From Pratylenchus scribneri (taxonomy: Eukaryota > Nematoda > Chromadorea > Rhabditida > Pratylenchidae), in the NCBI GenBank assembly GCA_030063045.1, contig JAQSEB010000032.1, positions 1,612,001 to 1,676,000 of the forward strand: 64,000 nt of DNA. Direction: 5' to 3'. The notes beneath the pieces are model-generated. The model was not told the origin of the DNA. It made no database searches and worked only from the letters and a program-made list of their open reading frames with translations. Within the stretch, counting starts at the first letter, position 1; each line of letters opens with the position of its first letter. Shown here piece after piece: positions 45,843-57,978 of the stretch. A program made the position numbers and the translations under genes.

Positions 45843-47305
45843 TCAATAATTTAATTCGCCCAAAAATATTCGTTTGTCGCTTCCGGCCGAGAGTACTAAA
45901 ATTGAAATTTATTTAAAAAAAATGTATTTCTGATTACTAATGGATTCTTTTGGATGAAAATCAACAGCATTCACGGAGCCTTGATGCCCAGGCAATTTGT
46001 AAGCAATGTTTCTTGAGCCAACATCCCAAACATAAACAAATCGGTCACTCGAACCTTAAAAATTAATTAAAATTTTTAAAAATTGAGAGAAAAAACCGCA
46101 AGCTATTCGATGTCCATCCGGAGACCATGCACATTTCAGTAAATTCTTAAATTTATTTATTATTTAAAAATGGTTATGTTAAATTCACATACCTTTTCGA
46201 AGTTATGTTGATGTCCGGAAAATACTTTCACACAGCGCAGATTTGTAACATAAGGTCGAATATCGAACATTCTTGCAGTGCAATCCATTGAATTCGACAA
46301 AACACGATTCCCATCAGGACTGAGGCTCAATCCCGTAACTGTATCGGAGTGACCGGGCATTTGATAAAGGAGGTCTTTGCGTCTAACATCCCAGACCTGG
46401 AATGTGCAAAATTATTTATAGTCCCCTAAAATTAAATTAAATTGCTAATTAAAATTAGCAATGAAACCTACCTTCAATGTATTATCAATGCCACCGCTGA
46501 CAACCAATTCCGCAGTATCATTGAAGGTGACCGCGGTCACTTGAAACTTGTTCGTATTTTCAAAAGTTATTACCGGCTCTCGTCGTCGCAAATCATTAAT
46601 CTGAATTATTTTTTTTCCATATTTTGGTATTATGAATTATATTTTCAACCTGAATTGTGCCATCATCTGAGCCAGAGCAAATCAAATCCGGACCACGCCG
46701 TGCTGGATGACAAGCGTTCACAAAATCAGTGTGGCTTCGAAAACGTCGAGTGCATATCCCGGTTTCCATGTCCCATGCGCGAACAGTTTTGTCAGTTGAG
46801 CAGGTGTAAAGGTAACTAAAATTTTGAATTAAACTTAAGAACTTATTCTTTTACCTTGTGTCCGTGTTAAAATGAACATCCATAATCGCATTCTTATGAC
46901 CCGTAATTGTCGAAAAATTCTCGCATTCACCGTAAACATTCCATAGAACTAAAAATTTGTTTAATTATTTGTCAGTTTAAATTTTAAAATTACAAATTTT
47001 CATATCAAATCCAACTGAAGCTAGGAAATTTCCATCCTGACTGAATCTGGCTGCATATATCTCCCCTTCATGTCCTGTGAGTAGCATAATCGGTGATTGC
47101 AAATTTGTTGTTCGTTGCGGACCGCCATTCTCTGTTCTAGGCTCCCCGACTGCCACAAGAGCGCCCTCTTGATCGAATCTTGGTCGCTTTGTATCTAAAA
47201 ATAAAGGACTCAATTGATTTGGTAACTGTCAAATATAAGCAAACCTCGTCTGGCAACAATTGGCAGTGAAGGTCGTTTGAATACTTCAGAAGCAACATCA
47301 GCCAT
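45843..47305 (-). CDS. SNRNP40: U5 snRNP 40-kDa WD40 protein (SNRNP40 / Prp8-binding protein)
   Basis: Spliceosomal WD40 protein that binds PRP8 in the U5 snRNP. The start is the ATG at 47305 (MADVASEVFKRPSLPIVARR), the stop TGA at 45843. After a short N-terminal tail the diagnostic SNRNP40 sequence appears: LQSPIMLLTGHEGEIYAARF, then GFDMKI, LWNVYGECENFSTITGHKNA, CSTDKTVRAWDMETG, PARRGPDLICSGSDDGTIQ, LPGHSDTVTGLSLSPDGNRV with SNSMDCTARMFDIRPY, and FSGHQHNFEK. The final repeat ends AGSDKRIFLGELNY. That accounts for seven blades. Its upstream region is shared head to head with the SRA1-domain gene. High confidence. Confidence 0.93.
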
Positions 47306-47904
47306 TTTTAGATATATTGTATTGTTTGATTTTCTGCTTAAATTTAGTAATTAAATGAATTGAATCTTTAGATAATTAGAATCTGCTCTTTTTACAACCG
47401 TTTTATTTACGGACGAAATTTATTGCTGTGGTTGTAGCAAAACTAAACCTACTAACTTAAACCGTTAAAACGAAATTTTGGGGAGTGAAGTAGCGACTTC
47501 CGCTTCCGCATTCAGCAGAGCAGCGCAGCGCAGCGCGCAGCTAAAAATCGATCGTGATCGTGATATGATTTTTGCTAAGAAGTGAAAATAGTACATAAAA
47601 TTTGGAGTCGAGAGATGAAAAGTGCAAAAATATTTAAGATCTCTCTATCTCTCTCGTTCTCATGCTTTTAGAATTTAGTTTTAGCCGAAAATCGCTAATA
47701 AATTAAATTTAGCGATTTTTGATTTTCCCCGCCATCCTTCCATTCTTTCTAATAAGGATAATCGATGTGATTGAACACGTAATCATAATCACATCAAATC
47801 GTATTATCAAACTTGTTTATTATTGTGGATTAATTTTATTAAATTATCCTACTTATCAAATAATTGAACACATTTTAAGGAAATTGATCATTCATTACTC
47901 AAAA
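47306..47904. promoter_or_regulatory. Divergent promoter region with inverted repeat
   Basis: 600 bp between the start codons of SNRNP40 (-) and the SRA1-domain gene (+). It has a GC-rich patch GCAGCGCAGCGCAGCGCGCAG (about 47520-47540), a near-palindrome ATCGATCGTGATCGTGATAT, a CTCTCT tract, and a perfect 10-bp inverted repeat AAAATCGCTA (47688-47697) / TAGCGATTTT (47710-47719) with a 12-nt spacer. These could be transcription factor sites; no factor is assigned. Confidence 0.4.
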
Positions 47905-49597
47905 ATGACTTCATTACTTGAGGAAATGGAAAATAATCAACAGCAGAATTCTACGCCTGGTTGGAATGATCCGCCCCCATCAATGCCAGTTCAAAATTCA
48001 ACGGTTTGCAATAATAATCGACTCCATTTACAAAGACTTAGGAGACCAGTCGATCCATCTGTTCAGGTAAAAATATCATATCATAATAAATTATTTATTT
48101 CCCATTCATTTTCTAGGGGAATCCTTTTCAAAGTACACCACAACAAAACTTAAATACGAAAACAATGCAAAATGAATTGACAGCAACGACAAATCCACAT
48201 TTCCATCATTCGCGATCTTTTCCACAACTCAATCAACACGGACCAATGTCAGCAATGGGTTTAGGCACTCATCCTGGATCCGCATTCAGTCCAACCTCCT
48301 CAGTTGGCCTCTCCAATGTCGTGAATTCTTCACAATCGCAAAACTCACTTTCACCAATTGTTCAACCAAATTCCGGTAAGGTCTAATTTATTTGATTAAA
48401 AGCTAAAATAGTATAGTCATAGTCTCATTTTTGTCTCTTTTTTTTATTTCTATTGTTAATTATTTCCTACATTTTAGTCGTTAATCCTCCACCACCTCAA
48501 ATGGCGACAATCCACCATCCACATTCTCATCCTAACCTGCTGGCCACTTCACCGCCATCCCATTTGCCATCCCAGCCGGCACCTGCGCAATCGATAATGG
48601 CCAATCCAGCAGCAACGATGGTCGCAATCCAACAAAGCTTTGTTACCGCCGCCCCCGCCGCCAATTTAGGCTCTTCTCAACCTCATTATGTATGCTATTC
48701 ATAAAAAATTCCTTAAAAGTAATGGAAATGGAAAAATGATATTGAAGGATTCATCGAGTGGTGGGGAATTACAACAACCACCAACAAATTTGCAGCATCC
48801 AAATTTGGCACCAGCATTGCCAAATCCTGTCTCAGTCCCACCTGTCACATTCTTCCAAAATCAAAGTATTGTTGAGAACAGTGCAATGCAACAGCAAATT
48901 TTGCCTCCTCAAATTCACAACAATAATGGTGGAATTTCTTCAATGATGGCCGTTCCCGTTCAAAATGATGAACAACCAATAAATGGTCAGCTGTTCTCCC
49001 CGCCAAACATTGTTCCATTGAGAGCCGATCAACACAATCGACCAATCACACAACCCATTCCAAATGATTATAGGTTTTTATTTTTTTGAATTAAAAATTT
49101 ATTTTTAAATATTCTTTTTTTTCTAGAATTCCCGTGAAAGCGGCTGGTGATGTTTCGCTCAGTGGCACTCAATTGGTGTCTTTCCTTACAAAAGCAACGC
49201 TTATTTTGCCTCAGGTTTCAATTCTTTAATTTAAAATATCAAAAATTGAACTAAAAATTTAGGGTCCAATGCGCGAGGGAATTCAGCTTAGGATCAATCA
49301 ATTTGGTGAATTTGTTCGAGCTGGCCAAATTTCGGAACCATGCCTTAAGAAGCTCAATTTTGTTGTGGATGGTAAGAAATATGGATAAAAATTATTTCAA
49401 AAATTTTTAATTTAGCAATTGATCGGCAAATTTATGATGAGGCTGCACAATTCTTTGAACAAATGTTGGTTGCCTATCAAAATGATTGTGCTTTGGGTGG
49501 ATGGGCACATGGAATCCGATTGCTGATCCAGGAATTGCGAGGACATCAACAAATGCCAAATAGAGCCCATTCTGCGGGAGCAAGACAACATTTTTAG
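47905..49597 (+). CDS. Pro/Gln-rich protein with C-terminal SRA1/Sec31-type helical domain
   Basis: Starts MTSLLEEMENNQQQNSTPGW at 47905. Exons splice in phase; a ~60-nt intron after ...SQPHY (about 48689-48748) resumes at DSSSGGELQQPP. The first ~270 residues are low-complexity Pro/Gln/Ser/His. The last ~120 residues (exons from 49127) form a helical domain: IPVKAAGDVSLSGTQLVSFL, GPMREGIQLRINQFGEF, QISEPCLKKLNFVVDAID, YDEAAQFFEQMLVAYQ and GWAHGIRLLIQELR. This pattern matches the SRA1 domain, also found at the Sec31 C-terminus. There are no WD40 repeats, so it is not a complete Sec31. It may be a nematode SRAP homologue or a Sec31-like fragment that stands alone. The function is not decided by sequence. 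Confidence 0.6.
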
Positions 49598-50020
49598 ACG
49601 GATGAATATTTTCAATTTTTTCCTCATTTCACAAAACAAAATTTTCCTTTCATTCCCATTTTATTGTCATTATTTGGTGATAGTTTTTCATTTGGACGAA
49701 AGAAATTTTTCCATTCTCTCCTCTTATGTTTATTAAATAAATTTAAATTATCTTTTTTTTGTAATCTTTCATTTAGTTGTATTTCTGTTCTATCCTTAAT
49801 TCACATATTTTTTCCTGTAAGATTCGACGAGTTGTGATTTTCAATCAATATCAAAATTGCAGAATTTTATATTTTTTTTTCTTCAACAAATTTCAAATTG
49901 AATGGTGTAAATGAATTGGTTAAAAATTGAATTTAAAATATTTAAAGAATTGTATAAAACAAATTATTTATTTATTTACCTAATTAACTGGTTAAAATTT
50001 TCACTCATTTTTAATAGAAA

Positions 50021-50613
50021 ATGAAAATTACACAACAATTATTGAGGCTTAAAGTCAATTTAAATGCATCACATTGGAATAGACGCGTTTGGGAGAAAGG
50101 ATATGTTGGACCACCTCTTCCAAAGCGGAAAGGGTATAAAAATGATAATTTTTGGATAAAAAATATTGAAAATGTTTTAATTTTTCAGCACAGGAAAACC
50201 GAATTTGCCCGTAAAGTAAGTTTCAAACTTTAATAATAAAAGATTCCTATATTGAATTGACGAAAATGACTAAAAGTGCACAAAATTTAATCACAATTTT
50301 ATTCAGCAAAAATGCGGTGGCTGCCACACAGCAAGCTTTAATGCGTGAATGGAATGTGATGCAATGGTTGGCCAATCCATATTTGAATGAAGAAAAGGAA
50401 CGACCTTGGCTGGAACGTTATGGAGACATTGTGGATCAAAAAATTGACCAAATTGTTGAGGAAGATCAACGGAGGATGCCAAGCAAACCAAAAATTTACA
50501 AATTGAATGGTGAATTGGAAAAGAGACGAGCAAATGTTGGGAATTTGTTGCATTCACACCGAACAGTGGAAAGCCAAATGAAGGAATTGATTCGAAGAAG
50601 TAGATGGGATTAA
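50021..50613 (+). CDS. Probable mitochondrial ribosomal protein (mL63/MRPL57-like)
   Basis: Three exons (50021-50133, 50189-50215, 50307-50613) join in phase to 148 residues. The N-terminus MKITQQLLRLKVNLNASHWN-RR is basic and amphipathic, as in a mitochondrial presequence. A basic Pro-rich segment (GPPLPKRKGTGKPNLPV) is followed by a helix and the motif EWNVMQWLANPYLNEEKERP, which resembles the WLS-PY-T-E-E core of MRPL57/mL63. The C-terminal half (DIVDQKIDQIVEEDQRRMPS ... IRRSRWD) extends beyond the human protein. It starts 424 bp after the SRA1-domain gene on the same strand and converges on the TPR gene, 107 bp apart. The family call is tentative; a small basic organellar protein is safer. 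Confidence 0.45.
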
Positions 50614-50719
50614 TCGATGGAGAATACAATATAAAATATTCAATCAATTTTAGTTATATTTAATTCACATTTTAACGATAAAATTGTTTTTTTTCGATTC
50701 ATTAATCGCCCCTTTCATT

Positions 50720-53700
50720 TTACTCATCTTCTGAATCCACGTCAACACCAAGGACAAAAGCACCGGAAATTGTTGATTCTGCATCACTTTCCAACCCAAC
50801 AGAAGCCAAACAATTTCCGGACATTTCGGATTGCTTAAAATATTAAAATGAAATATTTAATGAATGTTAAAATTCATGCCTCGGATTCATATCCACAGAA
50901 GCTTCGTCTTTGTTGTGCAACTTTGGCTCTATAGTTTCTTCTCTTTGTGTGCTTTTGTTTGACAAAAATCTCCTCCGTTGATTCACCTTTTAAATTCACA
51001 TAATCCCTCTCATTTTCCTCCAATTCCTCCTTCTCATTTTGATCACAAATCATTCGTTGACGGCATTCCATCAACATTGTCTTGGCCAATTCCATTTCTT
51101 CTTCCATTCCATTAGCCAATTTTGCCCTTTTCCAAACTTTTGCCAATATTTTCTCGGCCACCTCCAATATTCCATTCTCCATCAATATTTGGCCCAATAA
51201 CAACATTGTTCTCGTCTTTTCCCTGGTGTTTACGTCCAATTCCCTTTGTAATCGAAGTTGACCACGAACGGCAGAAAGTGAATCTTCCCAACGGCATTGA
51301 CGAATCAACACACGGCCAAGGGCAGAAAATGCGCTTAAAATTAAAATTCTAGACAATATAAGGTGCTAGGCGACTTTTACCACCATTACATTATCTGGAC
51401 CAATCTTTTGACCAAATCTCAACGAGGCTACAGCCATTTTAGAAAGGCAATACACATTTTGAAAGGGCAAAGTTTCCACTATAAAGTGGCTATAAAACTT
51501 TAGAATTCCATCTTATTTAAAAAGTTAGATGCCTTTGAGTGTAAGTGGCTCTGATTTTTGGATTAAAAGCAGCCTATTTTACAAAATGTTTAGGTTTTCG
51601 AGAAATAATTTAGGCCACTTTTTAGAGGAGATTTATGGCTTTCGAATGGCATATCGCCTTCCAAAATTGGTTGCTTCCTTCTTGAGTTATCGCCAAAAGA
51701 ATGAGGCCAAGTAATGAATAAGTGGTGTTGGTTCTTGCTTTTAATATAAAGGACTAATCCTATACCGTACCGTAATAGCATTTTGGCATTTTGCGCTCGT
51801 CTCCACCATCCACCACCATCCGTGCGCAACTTTTTTCCCAGTCCAATTGCCTGCTTCAAGTACACATTTGCGCCATCATCTTCATTGTCCTCCTCCGCCC
51901 ATTCGCCCAGCCTCGTACAAATCAACGCCTCCATCCCCGTCAATTCCCTCTCCTGGGCCAACATCAATGCTTTTTCCATTTGGCTTTTGGGACTTTCCTT
52001 CAACTCCTCTCCATTTTCTTGCCATTCCATTTCTGCCTTCAATATCATAATGGAAATTGGCAATTTTCCCTCTTCAATAATTTCTTCGCCCTTCATCCAT
52101 TCCTCAACTTTTTCGATCAATTGTTCACATTTTTCCTAAACAATTTTGCCACATTTTAAGCCAATTTCCCAATCCACCTTTTCTCCCAATTTCAGTTCTA
52201 ATTCGGCTAATTCCATTGCAATTTCCGCCCATTCTTCGCCTTTCACTTCCATTTGAATTTTAAGCAGTAATTCAAAAATATTTCGGGCCTTCTCCCATTT
52301 TTCGGTCAATTGGCAAATTCGACAAATTCCTTCCAACATTTCTGTCTTCGTTTTTAAATTATTTACAGCGGCAATACAATTTTCTGCGCCCAGCAAATCC
52401 CAAAGTTTCTTGCCAATTTTGGCCGCATTCAACCTGAAATTCACCTCTACAATTCCGAAGGAGCCTATCGCTGTTTATAATCAATAACTCATCAAGGAGT
52501 GAACCAATCTTGGTAATTTTTATATCAAATTAAAGAGCAGACTCTTGGCTATCAATTGATATTAATTTTATTTAAATTGGTTTAGAAATTAGAATTGATT
52601 AAGTTATGCTCAAAAAACCATTAACTTTATTATGTAACTAAATTGTCACTTGGTTTATTGGCCATAACTCCATTAATTCTGAAACAATTTAAATAAAATA
52701 AATATAATTGGATAGCTGAAAGTCTGCACTTTAATTTAATACTAAAATTGACAAAATTGGCTCAGTCCTTGATGAGTTATTATTACAAAAGACGCCTCAA
52801 TCCCCCTTCACTTCTCATAAATTTACCATTCCCCACATTCGGCGTAACAATTCAGAAGTAAATTCAACGCCTCCGATTGTACATTTTCCTCTGCCAATTC
52901 AATGCCAGCCTTCAGCTGTCGTTTTGCCCAATGAATTGCGGCATTCACATGTTTGCCTTCGGCCAATTTAATTCGGCACATTAGACCACATAATTCTGCT
53001 TTTAGCCCCAAATGCCCTTCAATTCGAATCCTCCCATCCGTGGCAATCAATTTTTGCACTAATTCCAATGATTTTGCTATTTCACCTTTTGCATATTGGC
53101 ATTTTACACGCAACATTATGGCCTCTTCTCGCCAATTCAATCCATCTGAATCTTCCTCCGATTCCAACCTTTCTACTCTGATGAAAAGGGCAGAAGCGGC
53201 TGATAGATTGCCCTTAATATAGAGAATGGAATAAAATGAATTATAATTGAAATAACTTGGCAGAGGAAGACTCGTCCAAGGCCAATTAGTGCCATTGGAT
53301 TGGATGGCTCCTGCGCAAGGACTAATTTGAATTCCTTTTGACTCTCCGCAAAATCACCATTTGCCAATAATAATTTGGCCAATTCAATGCGAATTTCCAA
53401 CAACAATTTCGATTCAATAGAATTCTCCGTTGCCATTTTCAATTGTTCCCTTCTATGCCAAATTGCTCTTCCCAAATTGTTTTTCAACTTTTCCACCAAC
53501 AAATCAGCCAAAGCTCCATGCAATGCCATTTGTGCCTGCCTATCCTCTTAACAACAAAGCATATTTACACATCAAATATACCGTATTTCCTCAAAAGTTA
53601 CCCCTGAGCTAATATTTTTCAGAGACCTCCCAAGTGGGGTTATTATCATTATAAATGGTGGGGGGGGGGGGACAATAATAGAGAGAATACGGTAATAGAA

Positions 53701-54571
53701 GATGTAGAAACCAATTTCGAGGGCAATTTCCAATTGGAATTCCATCAATTCCGCTGCCTTCGCCCAATTTCCCATTTTGCTTTCGGCCAGAGCCAATTGG
53801 CCAAGGACGGTGAGTGAAATTTGGGCATTGGAAGCCGGAAATTGAATGGCAATTCGAAGTAATTTTGCCGCAATTCTATACTGTCCAACATTCAGAAATG
53901 AATCGGCAATTGCTGAAAAAAGGGTAAAACAATCGTCCTCATCCAGCTCGGCCAATTCAAGTTGATGAAGGAGTTGGCAAAAATATGCTAATTTGGGTTA
54001 AAAACATTGTCAGAATATCTTCATTTTTTTCTCCAATCACTTGCCTCCACCCGCTTGTGGGCAAATTTCCATGGATTTTAGTAAAGCAGCTCGAAATTGT
54101 CGATTCTCTCCTTGACTCAGCCGAACAGCCTCAGCATGTGCCAAAAGTGCCTCCTCCCCTCGACCCAATGCAAACAATGCTTCGCCTTTTCGGAAATATG
54201 CCTAGGAGGAAGAAAAAGCCAATTCCCAATCCCTTCCCTCGCTTCGTTGAACCCACTTTTGGCCAATTCATCCCAAATTGAATGGCCACATTCGCCGCTT
54301 CCAATGCCTCTTCGCCTCTTTCCATCCGTAACAAAATTGCCGATTTATTCGCGTGCAATACATTGTTTTCCGGCTCAATTTCCACCAAACGTTCATAGCA
54401 GGCCAATGCCTGGGCCAAATCGCCGAGGGCATAACTTCGACTGGCTTGATCGATAAGGGCATTTGGTAAATCAAAATTGGACGGATGAATTGAATTAATA
54501 TTTTGATCGATTCGACAGCAATGTTGTTCATCATCATCATTAGAATTTGTGGGATTTATTGGAATGTCCAT
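50720..54571 (-). CDS. Tetratricopeptide-repeat protein
   Basis: Start ATG at 54571 (MDIPINPTNSNDDDEQ); an in-frame ATG at 54628 is possible. TPR units are clear: YALGDLAQALACYERLVEIE-PENNVLHANKSAILLRM, AYFRKGEALFALGRGEEALL, QYRIAAKLLRIAIQFPASNA, GNWAKAAELMEFQLEIA, KLLLANGDFAESQKEFKLVL-AQEPSNPMALIGLGRV, YAKGEIAKSLELVQKLIA, and later helical pairs down to WEDSLSAVRGQLRLQREL. The C-terminus is basic (HTKRRNYRAKVAQQRR), then acidic, ending DVDSEDE at the TAA (50720). The first repeats look like TTC28 or Hop-type TPRs, but that similarity is generic. It is likely a scaffold; partners are unknown. Several introns contain MITEs (51390, 52480, 53579). Confidence 0.7.
51390..51715. mobile_element. 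Foldback MITE, family 1 copy m
   Basis: The left arm TTTGACCAAATCTCAACGAG and right arm GAATGGCATATCGCCTTCCA ... TTCTTGAGTTATCGCCAAAA are inverted. The centre GATGCCTTTGAGTGTAAGTG is the family core. It lies in an intron of the TPR gene, 20 kb from the main cluster. Confidence 0.75.
52480..52800. mobile_element. Second inverted-repeat element, distinct from MITE family 1
   Basis: The left arm ATAACTCATCAAGGAGTGAA-CCAATCTTGGTAATTTT is mirrored at the right end by AAATTGACAAAATTGGCTCA-GTCCTTGATGAGTTAT. Inside lies a further partial arm (TTGGCCATAACTCCATTAAT). Similar in style to family 1, with different sequence. It lies in a TPR gene intron. Confidence 0.6.
53579..53694. mobile_element. Tiny inverted-repeat element with TACCGTATT ends
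   Basis: It starts TACCGTATTTCCTC and ends GAGAGAATACGGTA, imperfect inverted repeats of 14 bp around 116 bp that include AGTTACCCCTGAGC and a G-run. A matching end, GAGAGAATACGGTA, occurs alone at about 30463-30476. Confidence 0.5.
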
Positions 54572-55257
54572 TTTAGGTGCGCCCGAAGGGGATGAAAAGA
54601 AGAACACAGCGGAAAAGGGCACACACAAGGTTGAATGTTTGGTTGGGGTGGCGGATTGCTTCGGGGGAAGATGTCCTTGCGGTTGGAAGGAAGAACGATT
54701 AGGGCGAAAATGCAGGGAAGGAAGATGAATGGATTTGATGGGGGAATTTTGTGGTGGTGAAGTGGACGGAAAAATGAGCTAATTCCCATTTAGGGGATAA
54801 AGCAGAGTACAGAAAATATTGGCTAATTATTCGATGCTTAAAAAGAGAAGTCCATTCTGAAATTAGAAACAATTCAATTGGATAAGTCTGATCTCCAATT
54901 TCATGATGAATTGGAAAGATAAACAAATACTCATCAATTCCCAGAGGGCATATTCATTTTCGGCTGTCAATTTCCTTTATGGTAATTTTTTCAATCCTTA
55001 AACTTAAATTCTATAATTTTTTGTTTCCACCAAATTTTTTTTAAGGAGTTATCTGCTGGTTGGTTAGCAAACAAAAACTTATAAATGAAAACATTAATTT
55101 TAATTAAAAAACCAATTTAAAACATATTTCAACAATTCAAACCAATACCTCTTTTCCTTCATTTATCATTTTAATAAGTATTGGTTCCGCAAAATAATTT
55201 TGAACTTTCTCTGAAAAATAATTTTACATTTCTTCAGAATAAAATTGCAAATCACAA
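54572..55257. other. Intergenic upstream of TPR gene; no gene seen
   Basis: Contains the probable promoter and 5' leader of the TPR gene, with pyrimidine- and purine-rich stretches. No supported coding sequence. Confidence 0.5.
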
Positions 55258-55998
55258 TTACAATTTAGTACAATTCGCAATTACAACTTAGAATTTACAA
55301 TTACAATTCGCAATTACAATTTAGAATTTACAATTACAATTCGCAATTACAACTTAGAATTTACAATTACAATTCGCAATTACAACTTAGAATTTACAAT
55401 TACAATTCGCAATTACAATTTAGAATTTACAATTACAATTCGCAATTACAACTTAGAATTTACAATTACAATTCGCAATTACAACTTAGAATTTACAATT
55501 ACAATTCGCAATTACAACTTAGAATTTACAATTACAATTCGCAATTACAACTTAGAATTTACAATTACAATTCGCAATTACAACTTAGAATTTACAATTA
55601 CAATTCGCAATTACAACTTAGAATTTACAATTACAATTCGCAATTACAACTTAGAATTTACAATTACAATTCGCAATTACAACTTAGAATTTACAATTAC
55701 AATTCGCAATTACAATTTAGAATTTACAATTACAATTCGCAATTACAATTTAGAATTTACAATTACAATTCGCAATTACAACTTAGAATTTACAATTACA
55801 ATTCGCAATTACAATTTAGAATTTACAATTACAATTCGCAATTACAACTTAGAATTTACAATTACAATTCGCAATTACAATTTAGAATTTACAATTACAA
55901 TTCGCAATTACAACTTAGAATTTACAATTACAATTCGCAATTACAATTTAGAATTTACAATTACAATTCGCAATTACAACTTAGAATTTACAATTACA
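55258..55998. repeat. 33-bp minisatellite, about 22 units
   Basis: Unit AATTACAACTTAGAATTTAC followed by AATTACAATTCGC, with the main variant CAACTT/CAATTT alternating between units. One reverse-oriented relic of the same motif (TTGTAATTCTAAATTGTAATT) sits at about 26552-26575, next to the 26-kb minisatellite. Confidence 0.95.
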
Positions 55999-57978
55999 AA
56001 TTAGAATTTTATACAAAATCCATAGGATGTAATAATTATTAAAAGTTTCCCTCAGAGTAAATTGTGGAAACGGCAAATCGAAAAAAGAAGAATCTATTTT
56101 TTGGGGAAAAGGGAAACAATTCCATCCATTTGTTTTGCCCAAAACCCATAAATATTCCATTTGTTTTCAGCGGGAGGATTAAATGTAGAGAAGGGAATGA
56201 TGAAAATTTGTTCGTCCATCGCATTTATAATGTTGACATTGTTCCTCTCCATTTCATCCTTTTCAACTTGGAAAAATAAAACACATAATGAATGGAATTG
56301 AATGCTCCCTTGGCCGCCGCTCGAATTTTCGCGCGCGGATTCATTCTTTTCACGCAATTTTCTAAAGTTAGAAACTTCAATCCTCAAATAATTTCAATCT
56401 TATGGTTAAAATTGCATAGATGATGCTTTCGTTGATGTTTGATTCATTTATATGTAGAAGCTTTTAAAACACAAAAAGTTCATTCAATGTACTTTCAAAC
56501 ATAGTTAATTACTTTTCATCTCATCATCAAAAATATTCCTAGATAAATTTGCAATATCATAAAAAACAATGCCTTTTCAAATTTCAATGCTTTCTCGTCT
56601 TTTTAATCGTCGCCTTTATAAGGATTCTGAAAAAAATGGAGCAGCGATGACGACAAGCAAATTCCCGGCGGTGGCCAATGAATGTCATACGAGCCAAATC
56701 GGTCAGTCCTTCAATTTTGCCCAAATTTGGAATAAAAATGGCGTCAATAAAATGTGTCCCAAAATGAGGGAAGAAACCATTCGTTCAATATGTTTTAAGG
56801 AAAGGGAATAATGTGTGATGTCTTAACACCCACAAATGGCTATAATCCCCTATCTAATCCACAGGCGGGGGTGGGATTTTTAGGCAAATTGAGGAGAGCC
56901 ACTTCCATTTGGGACTTCTTTTTGATTGAAGTCGATTTTTACCAAAGGAGCCGGAATATGAATAAAAACAAATTTAAAGGCAAAAAATGTTTTTGAAAAA
57001 ATAAAAGGCACAAATCTGCTGAACCAATTTTGGTTGAAATCCAAATCCGTCAGGCTATAAATCTTCCTTTTTTTTCTCTTCCTCATCCGGATAGAGGTGG
57101 TTGGTTGCGGCGACAAAATCCTCTTAAAAATGGCACAGGGCACTTTTACTTTTCCCTCTGCTTTCCCTTTTTCCATTTCCACCTTCCCCATATTTATTTA
57201 TTCTCTTATTGCCCTCGAGCGATGCATCTTCTTCTCCGGTAGGAAATGGCCAAGCAAATCAATTGGCAAATCTCTCAACACACAAATATTTTCCCCGCGC
57301 GTCATCCTCTCATCATTTTTGCCCCGACTTTGCGCTTATTAACATTAGTATTAGCAGACAGGTTGACTGACTGGCGCCAATCGAACCAAATGCCGTGGCA
57401 GTCAATTTTGCTGCCATTTTGCTCTTCAACAAATATATTTGTTTTCATGGCTTCTTCCACCCACTTATTAGGAAAGAATATTATTCATTTTCACATTCAT
57501 CCGCCTAAATTCAACAGGGGAAGAAGATTTAGGATTTAGCCATTTTAGCTCATCCAAAGCCGTCCCTTTTCATCACTAAACACTGCTGGAAAAGTGGTTG
57601 TGGCATTTGTCACTTCCTTCCCTTCTTTTTGTTCCTTTTAGTCCCCATCAAATGAATTGGCCCATAGGCCACCATCTTTTTTGACAGGGCAAATGACGCA
57701 AAAACTGAGTCTGTGATGAAGGGAGGCAAAAAATTACGAAGCCTTTGGCGACAAACTAAATAAGTCGATCCGATTTCATCCACTTCCTTCCCCCCTCAAC
57801 TTTTGCCACCCTCCCTGTTTTTCCCATTTTCAACCACCGATCAATTTCCATTCACAAATTTGCCAATCCCACAAAGAAACTCTCTATTAAAACCGCCAAT
57901 TGACCCATTGCCACCTGCTATTCTGCCCAATTGGAAGTTAATTAACGAAAATAAAGAAATTGGCAACAAAGCGGAAGA
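55999..57978. other. Intergenic region; no convincing gene
   Basis: Upstream of the PPEF-like gene. An 80-residue frame at 56569-56811 (starting MPFQISMLSRLFNRR) has no recognisable motif and no splice partner that I could establish. The rest is AT-rich or CT-rich with overlapping chance frames. It probably includes the promoter of the phosphatase gene. Confidence 0.45.

Noticed and set aside
56569..56811. An 80-residue frame (MPFQISMLSRLFNRR...) as a gene or 5' exon of the phosphatase
   Set aside because: No homology or consistent donor to the phosphatase exons could be found.
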